A DNA stretch of 15,958 bases, taken from assembly GCA_003695285.1 (NCBI GenBank), contig RFIL01000255.1, positions 1 through 15,958 of the forward strand, read 5' to 3'. Below the pieces are notes generated by a model that worked only from the letters and a program-made list of their open reading frames with translations, did no database searches and had not been told where the DNA came from. Shown in pieces: positions 6,755-14,323 of this stretch (its first letter is position 1; each line of letters begins with the position of its first letter). The position numbers and the translations under genes were made by a program. Source of the DNA: Calditrichota bacterium (GTDB lineage: Bacteria; Calditrichota; Calditrichia; RBG-13-44-9; J075).

Positions 6755-8524
6755 TTAGAAGTTGCCCACCACAGCATTTTCTTCACGAACAATTGCCGCA
6801 TTGGGCACCGGTTGCCCGGTAAAATATTGATAGCTTTGCTGCAACAATTGAATGGCATAATCGGGGTTATGAATTCCTTTACTCTTGTCATCCAGGATAA
6901 ATACCCAGTTATATCCGGCTTCCCGTTCTTTATAGGTGGAGAGGGTGGTATCACCCAGCACTCCATCAATCCCCAGACCGGTGGTATCCACCCCACGAGC
7001 CAGGAAGGAATCAACCAGTGCGGTGGCTAATAAATCCATCAACCCCTGAACTTCACTTTGAACCCCTTCAACCACGCCATCACCGTCAAAATCATCCAGT
7101 GCCATAATGTCGTCAAAATCGGTTATCGTTCCATGGCAGTTCTGACAGGCCTCAGGAGTAGGTTCAAACGTGTGTCCGGTAATCGCCGGTACACCCGGAC
7201 CACCATATTCCACCATATTCAGGTGACAGGTTTTACAACTGTTCTGAACTAACAGGTGAGAAGGACCAGCCCAGGGAAAATTGGGAGGTGCTACCCCATG
7301 ATAAGCACTTTTACCGGCCATCATATCCGCCTGCGGGTTGGCGTGTGGTCCGAAATGAGCATACCCATCGGCTATTTGAGGCTCCGGAGCACGGCGGGCA
7401 TGGTGACACTGCATACACAGCTTACCAACTCCACCCTCGGTAATCACCGGGGATTCATTGTTGGCGGTTACCAGCACCACATCGGCAACGGTACGAACCT
7501 GACCCGGATTTTCATCACTGTGAGGATCATGACAGGTCTGGCAGGTATGGGGTTTTAAGCCAACCTCTGATGTGTCAGGTCGCTCGGATATAGCTCCACC
7601 ACCGTAAAAGACATTCAAGGGATATTCTGCGGATTCATTCGCCAGACGGATAGACGCTGCTACCCCTTCATGGCATCCCTGACAGGAGGGAATCGCCGTC
7701 GGAAACTCAGCATTGGGATCGAAAGCATGAGGAGAGGAACTCCATTCATCAAAGTAGGGATGATGTTCTCCATTATGGCAAGACCCGCATAACTCAGCAT
7801 CAAAACTAATGGAAATTTTAGAAGGATCCGGCACCCCACTGCCCACATGCTCAGATCCGGGACCATGACAGTTCTCACACTGGACATTTTCAAACTTGGC
7901 AATTGGCGCTTCATCATATCCGCTGTTACCACTCATTGGTGTGGGGTCATATCCTACCGAATGGCAGGGGAAACAGTAGGATTGGGCATGCCCGCTCTCC
8001 TGAAGCGTTTGCCAGGCATGGGCATGTCCTGTCATTGCCCATTCATCGCCCTTTTCCTGATGGCATTGCTGACAGGCATCCGCTCCTAAATAATAGGGGC
8101 TGCTGGTTGGAACATACATACCAACCCCGATCATCCGGCTTCCAATCCCGATATTCTCTCCATCGGTGACATGCACTGTAATTCGATATACACCGGGATC
8201 ATCAGGGGCTTTCCAGGTAACAGTATCCCCTTCCGGTTTATCGAGGGTTCCTGCTTCCGCAAACCATTGAAAAGTAAGCGGGCCGGTACCTGCCATGCTG
8301 GACGCCTCGGCTGTCAGTGTAATGCTGCCACCCTGAGCAATGGAATCCGGGCTGGCATAAATGCTATCCACACTGATAATCTGGACAAATACCGTGTCAT
8401 GAATGACAACTTCCACCGTCTTAACAACTTCTTTTTCTTTCTCACATCCACTAAATACCAGCAAAGCACCCATCAGAAATAAAAATAATACAGTAAAGAC
8501 ATTTTTGGATGGCTTACCCTGCAT
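6755..8524 (-). CDS. nine-heme c-type cytochrome lipoprotein with Ig-like domain
   Basis: This 589-residue exported electron-transfer protein has a type II signal peptide with a hydrophobic stretch (10-25) and lipobox LVFSGC, so Cys27 should be lipidated and anchor it in the inner or outer membrane. An Ig/PKD-like beta domain follows (about 50-136). The rest contains nine CXXCH c-type heme sites, with first cysteines at 151, 184, 216, 246, 281, 328, 370, 430 and 460. Numerous additional His residues (for example TGHAHAW, GSEH, EHHPYF, YAHFGPH) could be sixth ligands. Near the C-terminus there is an acidic DFDGDGVVEG, possibly calcium-binding, and GIHNPDYAIQLL, a motif I associate with other large multiheme cytochromes. 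AGGAGG sits six bases before the ATG. No partner reductase, quinol oxidase or porin is adjacent, so substrate and direction of electron flow are unknown. Extracellular or periplasmic respiration is a guess from the family. Confidence 0.93.
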   Translation of the reverse strand: MQGKPSKNVFTVLFLFLMGALLVFSGCEKEKEVVKTVEVVIHDTVFVQIISVDSIYASPDSIAQGGSITLTAEASSMAGTGPLTFQWFAEAGTLDKPEGDTVTWKAPDDPGVYRITVHVTDGENIGIGSRMIGVGMYVPTSSPYYLGADACQQCHQEKGDEWAMTGHAHAWQTLQESGHAQSYCFPCHSVGYDPTPMSGNSGYDEAPIAKFENVQCENCHGPGSEHVGSGVPDPSKISISFDAELCGSCHNGEHHPYFDEWSSSPHAFDPNAEFPTAIPSCQGCHEGVAASIRLANESAEYPLNVFYGGGAISERPDTSEVGLKPHTCQTCHDPHSDENPGQVRTVADVVLVTANNESPVITEGGVGKLCMQCHHARRAPEPQIADGYAHFGPHANPQADMMAGKSAYHGVAPPNFPWAGPSHLLVQNSCKTCHLNMVEYGGPGVPAITGHTFEPTPEACQNCHGTITDFDDIMALDDFDGDGVVEGVQSEVQGLMDLLATALVDSFLARGVDTTGLGIDGVLGDTTLSTYKEREAGYNWVFILDDKSKGIHNPDYAIQLLQQSYQYFTGQPVPNAAIVREENAVVGNF

Positions 8525-8584
8525 ATCTTCCTCCTGTCGTTTTGGTAAACAATTTCAAATTCAGAATAATGCAAGGAAGTGAAA

Positions 8585-8600
8585 GACAACTTATATGCCA
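8585..8600 (-). promoter_or_regulatory. sigma-54-like promoter candidate for the cytochrome gene
   Basis: On the minus strand the sequence TGGC-N7-TTGT has GG and GT separated by exactly ten bases, the spacing of -24/-12 promoters. The -12 dinucleotide is GT rather than the required GC, so the match is imperfect. If real, transcription would start near 8575 and leave a leader of about 50 bases. Confidence 0.22.
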
Positions 8601-8651
8601 TCCGGCGCAACTCGCCCTAACTCTTTAAAAAACAAAAAACAACAAATAGAA

Positions 8652-8669
8652 CTTGTATAAAAGGACAAG
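8652..8669 (-). terminator. weak hairpin plus T-rich tract (possible terminator or attenuator)
   Basis: On the minus strand CTTGT and ACAAG form a 5-bp stem with an 8-base loop. A T-rich run of about 30 bases (8619-8651) follows immediately. The stem is short and GC-poor, so function is uncertain. It would end transcripts arriving from gldC, or a small RNA, before the cytochrome gene. Confidence 0.3.
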
Positions 8670-8687
8670 CGTCAAGTGGGGCAGAGA

Positions 8688-8763
8688 TGTCTCACTTCAA
8701 GGAGGGAAAATATACTAACTCTAATAAATTCAGAGTGTCATTCGCTGTGACACGGGTGAGACA
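8688..8763. repeat. nested inverted repeats, possible structured RNA
   Basis: A perfect 8-bp pair TGTCTCAC (8688-8695) and GTGAGACA (8756-8763) encloses two further hairpins: GTGTCA/TGACAC (8735-8740 with 8748-8753, 7-base loop) and ACTCT/AGAGT (8718-8722 with 8732-8736, 9-base loop). The two inner hairpins share bases 8735-8736, so they compete or are slightly shortened. The whole could fold as a branched RNA on either strand. Confidence 0.4.
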
Positions 8764-8949
8764 ACTGGGATCAGTTTGACTCAATTTTTTGAAATCAGGT
8801 TTTTGACGAAATGTTAAATTACCTATGGGTGAGAAATTCTTTTATAAAAAGATAGCAGTAAAGCAGAATGATGGACCCATTCCCTCATTGAAGAAGCATC
8901 TTTCACTATTATTCTACAAGGTTCAATGCCGAATTATCTTCTTTCCTGA

Positions 8950-8972
8950 TAGAGCGTTAACAGACGCTTCTA
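8950..8972. repeat. hairpin downstream of gldC
   Basis: TAGAGCGT (8950-8957) pairs with ACGCTTCTA (8964-8972) apart from one bulged T, with a 6-base loop. It lies 26 bases past the gldC stop codon. No T-tract follows on the minus strand, so it may stabilise the mRNA 3' end rather than terminate transcription. Confidence 0.35.
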
Positions 8973-8998
8973 TTTCTACATTATAACCAGGGTAAGAA

Positions 8999-9331
8999 TC
9001 ATTTGGCTTTCTTTAATCCCGCTTTCTGGGCAAATTCATTCGCAAAATCATGAATCATTCTTGCCAGAACCACTTCCCCGGTAGCCCTCTGCAAGGTATC
9101 CGCCATACTTAAAAAATTATGGTAAAAATGAATTTTCATGTGCTGAACCAGCATCTCCGGTGTCCAGAGGTCGATATTCATGGTATTTTTTTCTTCTTTG
9201 TCCCAGAGCCGAATCATCAAAGAAGTACATTCTCTCCGGCCCGGAAAATCCGCATCTGTCGCTTCCCATTCCAATTTTGTAGGCATATTGTTTTCATCCA
9301 ACTGAATAAAAAACCGAATTTCCTTGCTCAT
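8999..9331 (-). CDS. gldC: gliding motility-associated protein GldC family
   Basis: This small 110-residue cytoplasmic-looking protein has no signal peptide. Its sequence matches my recollection of GldC: an opening SKEIRFFIQLDENNMPTKLEW, a central LWDKEEKNTMNIDLWTPEM and MKIHFYHNFLSMADTLQRAT, and a C-terminal MIHDFANEFAQK helix. GldC is found widely in Bacteroidota and relatives. It was implicated in Flavobacterium gliding, but its biochemical role is not established and it occurs in non-gliding species. I chose ATG 9331 over the in-frame GTG at 9340 because AGGTG (9338-9342) sits six bases before the ATG and would overlap the GTG. No other gld, spr or por genes are in the window. It is divergent from the flavodoxin-fold reductase gene, with a 135-base gap. 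Confidence 0.85.
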   Translation of the reverse strand: MSKEIRFFIQLDENNMPTKLEWEATDADFPGRRECTSLMIRLWDKEEKNTMNIDLWTPEMLVQHMKIHFYHNFLSMADTLQRATGEVVLARMIHDFANEFAQKAGLKKAK

Positions 9332-9337
9332 GTTTTT

Positions 9338-9342
9338 CACCT
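9338..9342 (-). promoter_or_regulatory. ribosome binding site fixing the gldC start
   Basis: AGGTG on the minus strand lies six bases before the ATG that begins MSKE. The alternative GTG start would lie inside this site and has no better candidate upstream, so the shorter protein is preferred. Confidence 0.6.
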
Positions 9343-9454
9343 GTAGGTTTTGATTCTACTAAAATTCTTTATAGCCATTTCCTGTCAGCCATCTTACGGC
9401 ATATCAGAAAAAAATCCACTATTTACTGGTTTTAATCTTAACAGAAAAACCCGG

Positions 9455-9460
9455 AAGGAG
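9455..9460 (+). promoter_or_regulatory. ribosome binding site fixing the reductase start
   Basis: AAGGAG is six bases upstream of ATG 9467. The open frame extends back to 9350, but those codons have no start signal, and homology-like sequence begins only after this ATG. Confidence 0.8.
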
Positions 9461-9466
9461 CAAGTG

Positions 9467-10213
9467 ATGAATTTAAGTGAACAACAGCTCAAGTTATGTG
9501 AAAACCACAATTGGGATTTCTCGAGCCTAAAAGCCTTGTTTTTGAATTGTACGTTAAAAAAATCTCCACAGCTTTCCCACACAGAGGGGCTAATCGCTAT
9601 TTCCAGAGCAATTATGGAAAAAAACGGGATAGATGTAGAAGTCATCCGTCCAGTGGATTACCAATTGGCATATGGAGTATATCCCGATATGACCGAACAC
9701 GGATGGGAGGTTGATGAATGGCCTCAACTGTATCAGAAAGTAAAAGAGGCAGACATCCTGGTAATCGGTTCTCCCATCTGGTTGGGAGAAAAATCTTCGG
9801 TGTGTACCCTGGTGATAGAGCGGCTTTATGCCTCCTCAGGTGAATTAAATGAGCAAGGACAGTATGCCTATTATGGGAAAGTTGGCGGGTGTTTGATAAC
9901 CGGGAATGAGGATGGGATTAAGCATTGTTCCATGAACATTCTCTATTCCCTGCAACATCTGGGATATGCCATTCCTCCCCAGGCAGATGCCGGTTGGATA
10001 GGGGAAGCAGGCCCGGGGCCCTCTTACCTGGATCCGGGTTCTGGTGGACCGGAAAATGATTTTACCAATCGGAATACCACTTTCATGACCTGGAATTTGA
10101 TGCATCTGGCTTTGATTCTCAAAGAGAGGGGCGGGTTTCCAGCCCATGGGAACCAGCGTTCTTTATGGGCGGCCGGATGTCGATTTGATCATCCCAATCC
10201 GGAATATCGCTAA
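9467..10213 (+). CDS. NAD(P)H-dependent FMN reductase / flavodoxin-fold protein
   Basis: This 248-residue cytoplasmic protein has the flavodoxin-like fold of NADPH-dependent FMN reductases. Strand one and the phosphate-binding loop are LKALFLNCTLKKSPQLSHTE (21-40). The second signature is ADILVIGSPIWLGEKSS (95-111), where GSPIW contacts FMN. The third is GGCLITGNEDG (140-150). A Gly/Pro-rich loop (GEAGPGPSYLDPGSGGPEND, 179-198) replaces what is shorter in small flavodoxins. The likely role is two-electron transfer from NAD(P)H through bound FMN to a quinone, flavin or other acceptor, and the acceptor is not evident. The start is set by the AAGGAG site upstream. It converges on the S9 peptidase gene, with a shared hairpin terminator between them, and is divergent from gldC. 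Confidence 0.85.
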   Translation: MNLSEQQLKLCENHNWDFSSLKALFLNCTLKKSPQLSHTEGLIAISRAIMEKNGIDVEVIRPVDYQLAYGVYPDMTEHGWEVDEWPQLYQKVKEADILVIGSPIWLGEKSSVCTLVIERLYASSGELNEQGQYAYYGKVGGCLITGNEDGIKHCSMNILYSLQHLGYAIPPQADAGWIGEAGPGPSYLDPGSGGPENDFTNRNTTFMTWNLMHLALILKERGGFPAHGNQRSLWAAGCRFDHPNPEYR

Positions 10214-10218
10214 CAATA

Positions 10219-10246
10219 TCCGGGTGGTTTGTTATGACCACCCGGA
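10219..10246. terminator. bidirectional hairpin terminator between convergent genes
   Basis: A perfect 10-bp GC-rich stem (TCCGGGTGGT with ACCACCCGGA) encloses an 8-base loop, five bases after the reductase stop and 16 bases beyond the S9 peptidase stop. T-tracts are weak on both sides, but the position between converging genes fits a shared terminator. Confidence 0.65.
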
Positions 10247-10262
10247 ATTATCTTATACAAGA

Positions 10263-12305
10263 TTACTTCCCTGGATGTAACCAGCGAGCTAACCATTCAT
10301 GAACCGTTTTCCACCAGAGGCGGGCATTCTTGGGCTTTTGCACAAAATGATCTTCGTCCGGGAAAAAGAGGAGCCTCGACTCCACTCCCTTTAATTGTAG
10401 AGCCGTAAACAGTTGCAGGCCCTGCGTATAGGGTACGCGGTAATCATGCTCTCCATGGATAACCAACATGGGAGTATGAAAATGTTCCACAAAGTTGATG
10501 GGGTTCCATTTCTGATAAAGGCTTCCCTCATCCCAGGGGGCCCCGTTAAATTCCCATTTCGGGAACCACAATTCTTCAGTAGAACCAAACATGCTGACCT
10601 GTTCGAAAACACCATCATGGGATACCAGGGTCTTAAAGAGATCCCCTTCATTGTGCCCCTCAATCCAGTTGATCATAAACCCACCGTAGGAGGCACCGGC
10701 CGCACCCACTCGTTGTGGATCGAGATAATCAAAGTGTTCCAGCGCCCAGCGAGTTCCAATCATTATATCCTGATATGGTGCACCTCCCCAGTCCTTCGAA
10801 ACCGCATCACAGAATTTTTGCCCATACCCTCGACTCCCATGAAAGTTAATCATAATCACCACATAGCCGGGAGCAGCAAACATCTGGGAATTCCAGCGAT
10901 AATGGAAATCATCTCCCCAGGCACCCTGTGGACCTCCGTGAATTAATGAGAGCAAAGGATATTTTTTCGTCTTGTCAAAAAAGGGAGGCTTTAATAGAAG
11001 CAGATGCACTGAATCTCCCTTTGCACCCACAAACCAGTAATCTTCCAGGGAATTCATTTCCAGTTGAGAAAGACGTTCCTGATTGGTAAAGGTGAGTTGA
11101 GACAGCTTCTTTTTTCGGATATCGAAACGGAATAATTCATAAGGTAAATTGGATGCCTGAACCTTGAGCACCAGAGATTTTCCATCCGGAGTTATCTTCA
11201 CTCCACCCACATAACGATTTTCCAGAAGCAGCTTTCTTTTACCACTTTTAACCTCTACCCGATACAGCCGATGACGCCCATGATGAGGCACATAAAAATA
11301 GATGTAGCGAGAATCCGGAGACCAGACAAAGTCTGACACATACCGATCAAGGGTTTCGGTGAGATTTCTTTTTTTTCCCGAAGCGATATCCAGAACGATT
11401 AAATCCTGCTGATCGGATTCAAATCCGGCACGAGCCATGGAGAGATAGGCAATAGATTTCCCATCCGGAGAGAACCGTGGGCCGTTGTCGTTTCCGGGAT
11501 TGGTGGTCAACTGCTGTACCGAACCATCGGAAATTCTGGTAAGCCAGAGGTCATTATTGGTGCTGATGGCGACGATGGAATCGCGGTTTTGCACATAACA
11601 AATCTGTTGAGCATCGGGAGCCCATACATAGTCATGAGTACTTCCCAGGGAGATAGGCGGGACATCATAGGCACCGGGGGTCAAATCTTTGACAAACGCT
11701 CCATCTGCTGTGTATAGCAACAGATGACCATATTTCCCATCTCGCCAGGAATTCCAGTGTCGGTATAGAAGATGGTCAATCACTCTTGCTTTAACTCCAC
11801 CCCTGGTTTTTGTTCGCTCTTTTTCAGCGCTTTCCTGAGGAGTGGTCGCATCGGGATACATGGATGTTTCGATTACAAAGTGACGATTGTCCGGTGCCCA
11901 GGAAAAACCTGCTACTTCAGTGGGCACATCGGTTATCTTTTTTGCTTCACCGCCACGGATATCCAGCACATAAATCTGCGGCGAACCATCTCTGGTGGAA
12001 ATAAAAGCCAGTTGCTTCCCATCTTTTGACCACCGGGGATGGGTATCCGTTTTCGGATGATACGTTAATTGTTTGTGAATTTTCCCATCCACAGACACCA
12101 GGAATAAATCGCTATTCCGGGAATTGTCATCCAGGTTAAAAAAGGTGACTGTATAGGCAACCCAGCGGCCATCAGGGGAAATCTGAAAATCACCAACCCG
12201 TCCCATGGCAAACATATCTTCAAATTCTATCGGACGGGTCTGAGAAAACCCAGGTAAAATCAACAAAATTGCCATGAACAGATACATCCCAAACCATTTC
12301 ATCAT
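10263..12305 (-). CDS. S9 family serine peptidase (dipeptidyl/acylaminoacyl peptidase type)
   Basis: This 680-residue exported prolyl-oligopeptidase-family enzyme has a signal peptide (hydrophobic 5-19, cleavage near GFSQT). A beta-propeller of WD/TolB-like repeats (about 30-420) shows recurrent SPDG/SPDS turns such as ISPDGRWVAYT, FSPDGKSIAYL and WSPDSRYIYF. The alpha/beta-hydrolase domain follows, with the oxyanion-region HGGP (456-459), the nucleophile Ser539 in GASYGG, Asp621 in GEHDYRVP and His653 in EDHFV, so the catalytic triad is complete. It should cleave short peptides from their N-terminus in the periplasm or at the surface. The arrangement is S9C-like rather than DPP-IV. GAGGAG lies about seven bases before tandem ATG codons, and the first is annotated. 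It is divergent from the antiporter gene. Confidence 0.94.
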   Translation of the reverse strand: MMKWFGMYLFMAILLILPGFSQTRPIEFEDMFAMGRVGDFQISPDGRWVAYTVTFFNLDDNSRNSDLFLVSVDGKIHKQLTYHPKTDTHPRWSKDGKQLAFISTRDGSPQIYVLDIRGGEAKKITDVPTEVAGFSWAPDNRHFVIETSMYPDATTPQESAEKERTKTRGGVKARVIDHLLYRHWNSWRDGKYGHLLLYTADGAFVKDLTPGAYDVPPISLGSTHDYVWAPDAQQICYVQNRDSIVAISTNNDLWLTRISDGSVQQLTTNPGNDNGPRFSPDGKSIAYLSMARAGFESDQQDLIVLDIASGKKRNLTETLDRYVSDFVWSPDSRYIYFYVPHHGRHRLYRVEVKSGKRKLLLENRYVGGVKITPDGKSLVLKVQASNLPYELFRFDIRKKKLSQLTFTNQERLSQLEMNSLEDYWFVGAKGDSVHLLLLKPPFFDKTKKYPLLSLIHGGPQGAWGDDFHYRWNSQMFAAPGYVVIMINFHGSRGYGQKFCDAVSKDWGGAPYQDIMIGTRWALEHFDYLDPQRVGAAGASYGGFMINWIEGHNEGDLFKTLVSHDGVFEQVSMFGSTEELWFPKWEFNGAPWDEGSLYQKWNPINFVEHFHTPMLVIHGEHDYRVPYTQGLQLFTALQLKGVESRLLFFPDEDHFVQKPKNARLWWKTVHEWLARWLHPGK

Positions 12306-12571
12306 AACTCGCTCCTCTTTAATTGGTTTTCCTGGAAAAATATTTCCAAAATATGTCTATAAAGCTCAGAGAAATTAAATGGATTATATTAAAATTCAAT
12401 CATTTCTCATATTGTGTATGAAAATATCACTCACGCTATTTAAAATTCAAACGATTTATAATTTATCGAATATTGTCTTTGATATAAATTTTAAGATTTA
12501 TAGATTTTCACCGAAACTTACAATTCAGTAGTAATTCAGGGATAAGAGAATTTTAGGAAAGGGAACTGGAC
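12306..12571. other. divergent promoter region of S9 peptidase and antiporter genes
   Basis: This 266-base AT-rich gap between divergent genes must carry both promoters. For the plus strand, a TTGATA (12479-12484) with TAGATT (12501-12506) at a 16-base spacing is the best candidate I can see, and it is weak. A short CGAT/ATCG dyad lies just upstream of it. I find no coding sequence or strong operator. Confidence 0.45.
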
Positions 12572-14170
12572 ATGATGTATCGTGCGAGTATTATCAGCTT
12601 TCTCCTGCTACAATTGCTGGCATTCAGTATCCATGTAAATGCCACCGAATCAGATACCACTCAAGTGATGCCCCATGAGAAAGCCAATCAAATCCATCAA
12701 GTGGCACCGGAACAAGGGGAGGAACATGGTGCCAATACACTGGGTAGTGAATTACCGCTCTGGAGTGTTATCCCTTTCATCGGAATACTGCTCTCCATCG
12801 CTATTTTTCCATTAGTGGCTCCGGATTTCTGGCATCATAATTTTGGTAAGGTTTCCGCCTTCTGGGGGTTATTATTCGCTGTCCCCTTTGTCATCGCTTA
12901 TAAAGGAGAAGCGGTTCATGCCATCCTTCACACCTATTTTCTGGAGTATATCCCGTTTATCATTCTTTTGTGGTCTCTCTATACGGTGGCGGGGGGAATC
13001 CTGGCCAGAGGAGCACCAGTAGGAACGCCTTTTGCCAATCTGGTGGTTTTAATTATTGGAACCGCACTGGCCTCCTGGATCGGAACGACCGGGGCGGCAA
13101 TGGTAATGATTCGCCCTTATATTAAGATGAACATCTTCCGGAAATCGAAAGTACATCTAATTGTTTTCTTCATTTTTCTAATCGCTAACATTGGGGGCTC
13201 CCTCACTCCGTTAGGTGATCCGCCCCTCTTTCTGGGATTTTTACAGGGAGTTCCCTTCTTCTGGACATTTCGTTTATTCTGGGAAATGCTGTTTGTGGTG
13301 GCAATTGTGTTGACCATCTTTTTTCTCTGGGATAGTTACATGTTCCGCAAAGAGGGTTGGAAGGATAAAATCCACATCCTCCGTTACCACTTTAGCAACC
13401 CCGAAGCCCACATGGATGATATTGCATTTGAGGAACTGGTTGAAATTGAAAATCAGGACCTGCACACCACAACCGTCAAGAAAGCCCGACTGGAAATTGA
13501 TGGGTTGGTGAATATTATCTTTCTGCTGGGTATTATTGGTGGGGTGCTATTCAGCGGATATGTACACATGGGAGAGGTAACAGTCCTTGGGGTGCACATG
13601 CATGTTCAAAATCTAATCCGGGACGGTTTCCTGATCCTGATGGGCTTACTTTCCCTTAAAATTACCCCCTGGGAATACCGGGAAGGTAATGATTTTACCT
13701 GGTTTCCCATTCAGGAAGTGGCAAAATTGTTTGCTGGCATCTTTGTCACCATCATCCCGGCACTGGCAATGTTACAGGCTGGCATGCATGGTCATCTGGC
13801 TATGATTATCAAAACTGTAAAAGAACCCTGGCATTATTTCTGGATCACCGGTTCTCTTTCCAGTTTTCTGGATAATGCCCCCACCTATCTGGTTTTTCTG
13901 AATACCGCGCTGGGGCAATTTTTTAGCGGTACACCGACCCGGGAAGCTGTCCACTTATTAATTGCCCAAAAAGAAATTTATCTCGCTGCCATCAGCACCG
14001 GCGCTGTGTTTTTCGGAGCCATGACCTACATTGGTAATGCTCCCAATTTCATGGTGAAATCCATTGCCGAGCAATTCAATATCAAAATGCCCAGCTTCTT
14101 CGGCTATATGTTATATTCTCTTACAATCCTGGGTATCGTCTTTCTTCTGGTCACCTTCATTTTCTTCTAA
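12572..14170 (+). CDS. sodium:proton antiporter, NhaD/ArsB/CitM (ion transporter) superfamily
   Basis: This 532-residue polytopic inner-membrane protein has about 11-12 hydrophobic segments spread from 62 to 532. Signature turns of the NhaD-like branch are SWIGTTGAAMVMIRPYI (168-184), NIGGSLTPLGDPPLF (206-220), LSSFLDNAPTYL (429-440) and TYIGNAPNFMV (485-495). The two Asp-containing motifs (LGDPP and FLDNAPT) lie in the two inverted halves, as expected for ion-binding sites. The likely role is Na+/H+ exchange for pH and sodium homeostasis, though other anions are possible in this superfamily. Unusually it begins with a signal-peptide-like segment (5-23) followed by a hydrophilic stretch rich in Glu and His (25-60), probably periplasmic. 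A purine-rich AGGAAAGGGA lies just before the ATG. It has its own terminator and is followed in the same direction by a DPP-IV-type peptidase. Confidence 0.88.
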   Translation: MMYRASIISFLLLQLLAFSIHVNATESDTTQVMPHEKANQIHQVAPEQGEEHGANTLGSELPLWSVIPFIGILLSIAIFPLVAPDFWHHNFGKVSAFWGLLFAVPFVIAYKGEAVHAILHTYFLEYIPFIILLWSLYTVAGGILARGAPVGTPFANLVVLIIGTALASWIGTTGAAMVMIRPYIKMNIFRKSKVHLIVFFIFLIANIGGSLTPLGDPPLFLGFLQGVPFFWTFRLFWEMLFVVAIVLTIFFLWDSYMFRKEGWKDKIHILRYHFSNPEAHMDDIAFEELVEIENQDLHTTTVKKARLEIDGLVNIIFLLGIIGGVLFSGYVHMGEVTVLGVHMHVQNLIRDGFLILMGLLSLKITPWEYREGNDFTWFPIQEVAKLFAGIFVTIIPALAMLQAGMHGHLAMIIKTVKEPWHYFWITGSLSSFLDNAPTYLVFLNTALGQFFSGTPTREAVHLLIAQKEIYLAAISTGAVFFGAMTYIGNAPNFMVKSIAEQFNIKMPSFFGYMLYSLTILGIVFLLVTFIFF

Positions 14171-14185
14171 AATTCTTACCTATCC

Positions 14186-14216
14186 TTCCCCTCTTCAGAT
14201 TTCTTGAAGAGGGGAA
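14186..14216 (+). terminator. rho-independent terminator of the antiporter gene
   Basis: A perfect 12-bp stem (TTCCCCTCTTCA with TGAAGAGGGGAA) has a 7-base loop and is followed by TTGCTTTT. It begins 16 bases after the antiporter stop codon and makes independent expression of the following peptidase gene likely. Confidence 0.85.
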
Positions 14217-14323
14217 TTGCTTTTCCGCGAAATGATTTATTCAAATTAGGCTACCAATCCAGAGCTATCCGCCTTATTTTATTCCCGAATCCTTTTACTT
14301 CTATTTAACGATCAGGAGTGACC

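Larger units (their letters stand above)
8525..8998. other. 474-base gene-free region between gldC and the cytochrome gene
   Basis: I find no credible open reading frame in this stretch. It holds, from right to left on the minus strand, a hairpin just after gldC (8950-8972), a nested set of inverted repeats (8688-8763), a weak 5-bp hairpin (8652-8669) followed by a long T-rich tract on the minus strand (8619-8651), a sigma-54-like site (8585-8600) and the cytochrome ribosome binding site. It is therefore either an unusually long 5' leader, a small RNA locus with its own end, or decayed sequence. Confidence 0.6.

Noticed and set aside
6658..7014. Minus-strand frame overlapping the cytochrome 3' end and terminator
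   Set aside because: It runs in another frame of the cytochrome gene and continues through the terminator hairpin, with no plausible start signal.
7256..7558. Open frames antisense to the multiheme cytochrome
   Set aside because: They are mirror frames of a GC-rich, Cys/His-rich real gene, with no ribosome binding site and no recognisable protein features.
9350..9466. Upstream extension of the flavodoxin-fold reductase by 39 codons from a TTG
   Set aside because: There is no ribosome binding site and no family-like sequence in the extension, whereas ATG 9467 has a strong AAGGAG six bases before it.
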